Assembly: GCA_016865035.1 (NCBI GenBank)
Contig: CP018227.1
Coordinates: forward strand, 652,001-716,000
Length of the DNA: 64,000 bases
Direction of reading: 5' to 3'
DNA from: Kordiimonadales bacterium IMCC3096
Lineage (GTDB): Bacteria; Pseudomonadota; Alphaproteobacteria; Minwuiales; Minwuiaceae
Positions 60,404 through 64,000 of this stretch are shown in pieces (positions within the stretch are counted from its first letter, which is position 1; every line of letters begins with the position of its first letter). The notes beneath the pieces were generated by a model, which worked only from the letters and a program-made list of their open reading frames with translations, was not told the DNA's origin and ran no database searches. Made by a program: the position numbers and the translations under genes.

Positions 60404-63400
60404 TCAGACCGAGAAGTACTTCGCCTGCGGATGCAGAACCACAATCGCTGAAGTCGACTGCTCCGGATGCAGCTGGCCTTCCTCCGCCACCTCCACGCCG
60501 ATGGCTGATGCGCCGACGAGGTCCAGGATAGCGGCCTGATCCTCCAGATTCGGGCAGGCCGGGTAGCCGAAGGAATAGCGGGAGCCGCGATAGCCCTGCT
60601 TGAGCAGGGCGTGCGGGTCCGTCGCGTCCTCCGACCCGAAACCAAGTTCGGACCGGATGCGCGCATGGACCATCTCGGCCATCGCCTCTGCCATTTCGAC
60701 CGACAGGCCGTGCAGGTAGAGGTAGTCCTGATACTTGTCCTGCGCGAACCATTCCCGTGCCACGTCGGAGGCGCGGGTGCCCATGGTGACGAGCTGCAGC
60801 CCGATCACGTCCCGGCGCCCCGTCTCCGCCTCCGGATAGAAATCGGCGATGCAGAGTCCCCCTTCCCGGTTCTGCCGGGGCAGGGAGAAACGGGCGACTT
60901 CCTTCTCCGATTCCGGGTCGAACAGCACCAGATCATCGCGTTCGCTGGCGGCGGGCCAGTATCCATAGGCCGCCTTCGGCGTCAGGATCTTCTCTTCCCG
61001 GCAGCGCGCCAGCATCTGATGCATGATCGGTCGGACTTCACGCTCCGCCCATTTCCGATAGTCCTCCCGGTCGCGCCCGGCCTTCCGGAAGCCCCACTGG
61101 AACTGGTACAGCATGGTCTCGTTCAGATAGGGCAGCAGCGCACGGGGATCGACGTGATCGATCCGGCGTCCGCCCCAGAACGGCGGCTTCGGCGGTACGT
61201 GATCCTGGTGCAGTTCTGCCCGCCGCAGGCTGATCTCCTCGAAGTCCACCGGCCGGGTGACACCTTCGGAGGGGCGACCGACGGCCTTGCGGGTGGAGGG
61301 TCGCGCCGCACGGGTCTCCGACGCGGATGCGACATGGTCGTCGAACGTGCCGGTGCCGATCAGGTCCATCATCTTCAGCCCGTCGAAGGCATCGCGGGCA
61401 TAGGCAACCCTCTGGCCGCCATAGGCCTCCAGACAATCCTGCTCGACATATTTCCGGGTCAGCGCCGCACCGCCGAGGATGACCGGGATATCCAGCCCCT
61501 CTGCTGCCATCTGCTGCAGGTTCTCGCGCATGATGACGGTGGATTTCACCAGCAGGCCCGACATGCCGATGGCATCGGCCTTCTCCGCCTTCGCCGCATC
61601 GACGATGTTGTTCAGCGGCTGCTTGATCCCCAGGTTGACGACCCGGTAGCCGTTGTTGGTCAGGATGATATCGACGAGGTTCTTGCCGATGTCATGCACG
61701 TCACCCTTCACGGTGGCGAGGACGATGGTGCCCTTCTCCTGCCCCTTGATCTTCTCCATGTGCGGTTCCAGATGCGCCACCGCGGCCTTCATGACCTCGG
61801 CGGAGCGCAGCACGAACGGCAGCTGCATCTTCCCCGCACCGAACAGTTCACCCACCACCTTCATGCCACCCAGCAGGATGTTGTTGATGATGTCGAGCGG
61901 CGGATGGGTCTTCATGGCGGTGTCGAGATCTTCCGCAAGGCCCTGCCCGTCACCGTCGATGATCCGGTCCTTGAGCTGCTCTTCCACCGTCTCCGCCCGC
62001 TGTTTCACGGTCTTGGCGACCTTGCGGTCCTGAAACAGTTCCATGAAGGCTTCCAGAGGATCATAGCCTTCGGCACGGCGGTCGAAGATCAGGTCCTCCG
62101 CGGCCTTCACCTCGGCCTCCGGGATCTGGTGCAGCGGCACGATCTTCGACGCATGCAGGATCGCGGCGTTCAGCCCCCGCTTCATCGCGTGGTCCAGGAA
62201 GACCGAGTTCAGCACATGCCGCGCCGCCGCATTCAGGCCGAAGGAGATGTTGGAGAGGCCCAGCAGGATCTGGCAGTCGGGCAGTTCCTTCGATATCTGC
62301 TCGATGGCGTCCAGGGTCCAGAGGCCCAGCTTACGGTCATCCTCGTTGCCCGTGCAGATGGTGAAGGTCAGCGGGTCGATGATCAGGTCACTGGCCGGCA
62401 GCCCATGGCGGTTCACGGCGACATCGTGCAGCCGCTTCGCCACGCGCAGCTTGTCCTCGGCCCGCTTGGCCATGCCGTCCTCGTCGATGGTCAGGGCGAT
62501 CATGGCCGCCCCGAAACGGCGCGCGAGGGTCAGCCGGGCGTCGGCCGGTTCCTCCCCGTCCTCGAAGTTGAAGGAATTGATGACCGCCTTGCCGCCATAG
62601 AGTTTCAGGGCGTGTTCCAGCACCGGCAGTTCGGTGGAATCGATCACCAGCGGTGCCGTCAGGCTGCCCCGCATGCGCGAGAGCAATGCCGTCATGTCGG
62701 CGATCTCGTCGCGCCCGACATAGGCGGCGCAGAGGTCGATGGCATGACTGCCCTCGCCTTCCTGATCACGGCCCATGGCGACACAGGCGTCGTAGTTCTC
62801 CGCCGCCTGCAGTTCCCGGAACTTGCGCGACCCGTTGGCGTTGCAGCGTTCCCCGATGGCCAGCACAGCATTTTCCTGGCGCAGCGGCGTCTGGGTGAAG
62901 AGTGATGCAATGGACGGCGTCCATTCGGGCGTGCGCGGGGCCGGTTCCGGACGACGGCGGTTGCGACCGAGATCGCTCAGCATCCGGTCCAGCGCCTGGA
63001 TATGTTCCGGCGTGGTGCCGCAACAGCCACCAATCAGATTGACGCCAAAGTCCGAGACGAAGCGGCGCAGCCATTCGGCCAGTTCGTCCGGGCGCAGGGG
63101 ATAGACCGTCTCCCCGTCGATCAGCTCCGGCAGTCCGGCGTTCGGCTGCACCGTGATCGGCACATCGACGCTTTCCGAGAGGAAGCGGACGTGCTCCATC
63201 ATCTCCTTCGGGCCGGTGGCGCAGTTCAGACCGATGGCATCGACGCTCATCGCCTTCAGGATGGTCGCGGCGGCGGCAATGTCGGCGCCGACCAGCATCG
63301 TCCCCGTGGTCTCCACGGTGACCTGGACAATCACCGGCACATCGACACCGGCAGCCTTGCGCGCGTCCTTCGCGCCATTCACCGCCGCCTTGATCTGCAG

Positions 63401-63892
63401 CGGATCCTGGCAGGTCTCGATCAGAATGCCATCGACCCCGCCGGAGATCAGCCCATCGGCCTGCAGGCGATAGGCCGCCTCGAGATCGTCATAGGCGATA
63501 TGGCCCAGGCTCGGCAGCTTGGTGCCGGGACCGATGGAGCCGAGCACGTAGAGGCGGACGCCATCCGCCTGCCGCGCCTCGTCCACCACCTCCCGCGCCA
63601 GCCGGGCAGCGCGCTGGTTCAGATCGAATGCCTCATCCGTCAGGTCGAACTCGCCCAGCGTGATGGGCGACGCGCCAAAGGTATTGGTCTGGATGATGTC
63701 GGAACCAGATTCGACGTAGCCACGGTGGATTTCCCGCACGATGTCGGGCCGGGTCCGGTTCAGGATCTCGGTGCAGTTTTCCTGCCCGCCGTAGTCGACT
63801 TCAATGTCCAGCCCCATGGCCTGCACACGGCTGCCCATGGCGCCGTCACAAAGCAGGACGTCGCTCTTCAGAGCCTCGATCAGATCACTCAT
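60404..63892 (-). CDS. metH: Cobalamin-dependent methionine synthase MetH
   Basis: A 1162-residue modular enzyme that moves a methyl group from methyltetrahydrofolate through cobalamin to homocysteine. In order: homocysteine/zinc domain (LCDGAMGS, ETCQDP, GGCCGTTPEHI), pterin domain (AIGERCNANGSRKFRELQ), cobalamin domain with the lower-axial H733 in GDVHDIGKNLV, and the AdoMet reactivation domain (RFSLPRQNREGG, ARIRSELGFG). Its ATG overlaps the metF stop by ATGA, so the two are cotranscribed. Slightly shorter than the 1227 residues of E. coli MetH. Confidence 0.97.
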   Translation of the reverse strand: MSDLIEALKSDVLLCDGAMGSRVQAMGLDIEVDYGGQENCTEILNRTRPDIVREIHRGYVESGSDIIQTNTFGASPITLGEFDLTDEAFDLNQRAARLAREVVDEARQADGVRLYVLGSIGPGTKLPSLGHIAYDDLEAAYRLQADGLISGGVDGILIETCQDPLQIKAAVNGAKDARKAAGVDVPVIVQVTVETTGTMLVGADIAAAATILKAMSVDAIGLNCATGPKEMMEHVRFLSESVDVPITVQPNAGLPELIDGETVYPLRPDELAEWLRRFVSDFGVNLIGGCCGTTPEHIQALDRMLSDLGRNRRRPEPAPRTPEWTPSIASLFTQTPLRQENAVLAIGERCNANGSRKFRELQAAENYDACVAMGRDQEGEGSHAIDLCAAYVGRDEIADMTALLSRMRGSLTAPLVIDSTELPVLEHALKLYGGKAVINSFNFEDGEEPADARLTLARRFGAAMIALTIDEDGMAKRAEDKLRVAKRLHDVAVNRHGLPASDLIIDPLTFTICTGNEDDRKLGLWTLDAIEQISKELPDCQILLGLSNISFGLNAAARHVLNSVFLDHAMKRGLNAAILHASKIVPLHQIPEAEVKAAEDLIFDRRAEGYDPLEAFMELFQDRKVAKTVKQRAETVEEQLKDRIIDGDGQGLAEDLDTAMKTHPPLDIINNILLGGMKVVGELFGAGKMQLPFVLRSAEVMKAAVAHLEPHMEKIKGQEKGTIVLATVKGDVHDIGKNLVDIILTNNGYRVVNLGIKQPLNNIVDAAKAEKADAIGMSGLLVKSTVIMRENLQQMAAEGLDIPVILGGAALTRKYVEQDCLEAYGGQRVAYARDAFDGLKMMDLIGTGTFDDHVASASETRAARPSTRKAVGRPSEGVTRPVDFEEISLRRAELHQDHVPPKPPFWGGRRIDHVDPRALLPYLNETMLYQFQWGFRKAGRDREDYRKWAEREVRPIMHQMLARCREEKILTPKAAYGYWPAASERDDLVLFDPESEKEVARFSLPRQNREGGLCIADFYPEAETGRRDVIGLQLVTMGTRASDVAREWFAQDKYQDYLYLHGLSVEMAEAMAEMVHARIRSELGFGSEDATDPHALLKQGYRGSRYSFGYPACPNLEDQAAILDLVGASAIGVEVAEEGQLHPEQSTSAIVVLHPQAKYFSV

Positions 63893-64000
63893 GCCCGCGC
63901 CGATGCCTCCGTCCCGGAAAGTGCGATCCGGTCGCCGGTCTGCGCCACGTCAATCCGGCGGCAGACCTCCGTCACCATGTCGGACTGGTTCAGGGTATAG
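63889..64000 (-). CDS. metF: MetF, 3' end only
   Basis: The last 36 codons of a gene cut by the window end: YTLNQSDMVTEVCRRIDV matches the C terminus of 5,10-methylenetetrahydrofolate reductase, followed by an 18-residue variable tail. MetF supplies methyltetrahydrofolate to MetH. Its TGA at 63889-63891 overlaps the metH start codon. Confidence 0.85.
   Translation of the reverse strand, partial: YTLNQSDMVTEVCRRIDVAQTGDRIALSGTEASARA

Noticed and set aside
60611-62905. Plus-strand frame of 764 codons
   Set aside because: Antisense shadow of metH.

Overview
The window comes from a GC-rich alphaproteobacterium. The support is a metF-metH pair joined by an ATGA overlap, a DUF1289 gene beside a thioesterase, CoA-dependent acyl oxidation genes, alphaproteobacterial IS3-family elements and GC-rich palindromic intergenic repeats. 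The genus cannot be named from the sequence alone; a Rhodospirillales-like marine or soil organism is a guess.

Layout. (1) 1-12.2 kb is chromosomal and devoted to cell-surface polysaccharide: a GT4 glycosyltransferase, an exosortase-like membrane protein, two exported proteins, a STAS protein, a lipoprotein, a large polysaccharide export protein with six SLBB repeats and a BY-kinase-like ATPase with a degenerate P-loop. They converge on a very large hybrid histidine kinase. (2) 12.2-13.85 kb is a gene-less stretch with three successive fields of short repeats. (3) 13.9-17.3 kb holds a mobile-element cassette: ParB-methyltransferase, DUF5681 and a nucleotidyltransferase. (4) 17.5-39.6 kb is a metal-resistance island. 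It has a mer operon with divergent merR; a long copper and periplasmic-thiol operon (multicopper oxidase, DUF411, cytochrome c, two TlpA-type proteins, SCO, CcdA); an IS3 element; copA-copB-cupredoxin with a CueR-type promoter; a MerR regulator; an orphan TRAP permease pair; lspA, a CDF exporter and an ICMT-like protein under a second MerR operator class; then SCO, DsbB, DsbA and a PCuAC gene cut by a second IS3 element. (5) 41.1-44.1 kb is DUF3489-DUF2924-large serine recombinase. (6) 44.3-51.57 kb is a small element in the 3' end of tRNA-Ser(GCT). (7) 51.8-64 kb is core chromosome: fatty-acid or organic-acid CoA genes, a TPP enzyme, an aminotransferase, a flavin oxidoreductase and metH/metF.

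The most unusual structure is element (6). Its tRNA-derived core occurs three times: at both ends in direct orientation and once inverted inside. The inverted copy sits in a complete attP-like junction made of a 705-bp arm and a 160-bp arm, both mirrored elsewhere in the element. Paired TGTAGC motifs 12 bp apart lie on both sides of the core and look like integrase arm-type sites. As assembled, the element has two segments bounded by inverted att sites, one with the cargo and one with the integrase, so either could invert. The cargo includes an uncharacterised palm-polymerase-like protein, an extensin-family hydrolase and two overlapping tiny membrane proteins.

In the metal island, three MerR-family regulators can be tentatively matched to visible operators: a mer dyad with a 19-bp spacer, a CueR-type ACCTTCC/GGAAGGT dyad, and a CTATAG/CTCTAG family of three dyads. 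Together the genes suggest mercury reduction, periplasmic copper oxidation and sequestration, and thiol or copper delivery, gathered by several rounds of insertion.
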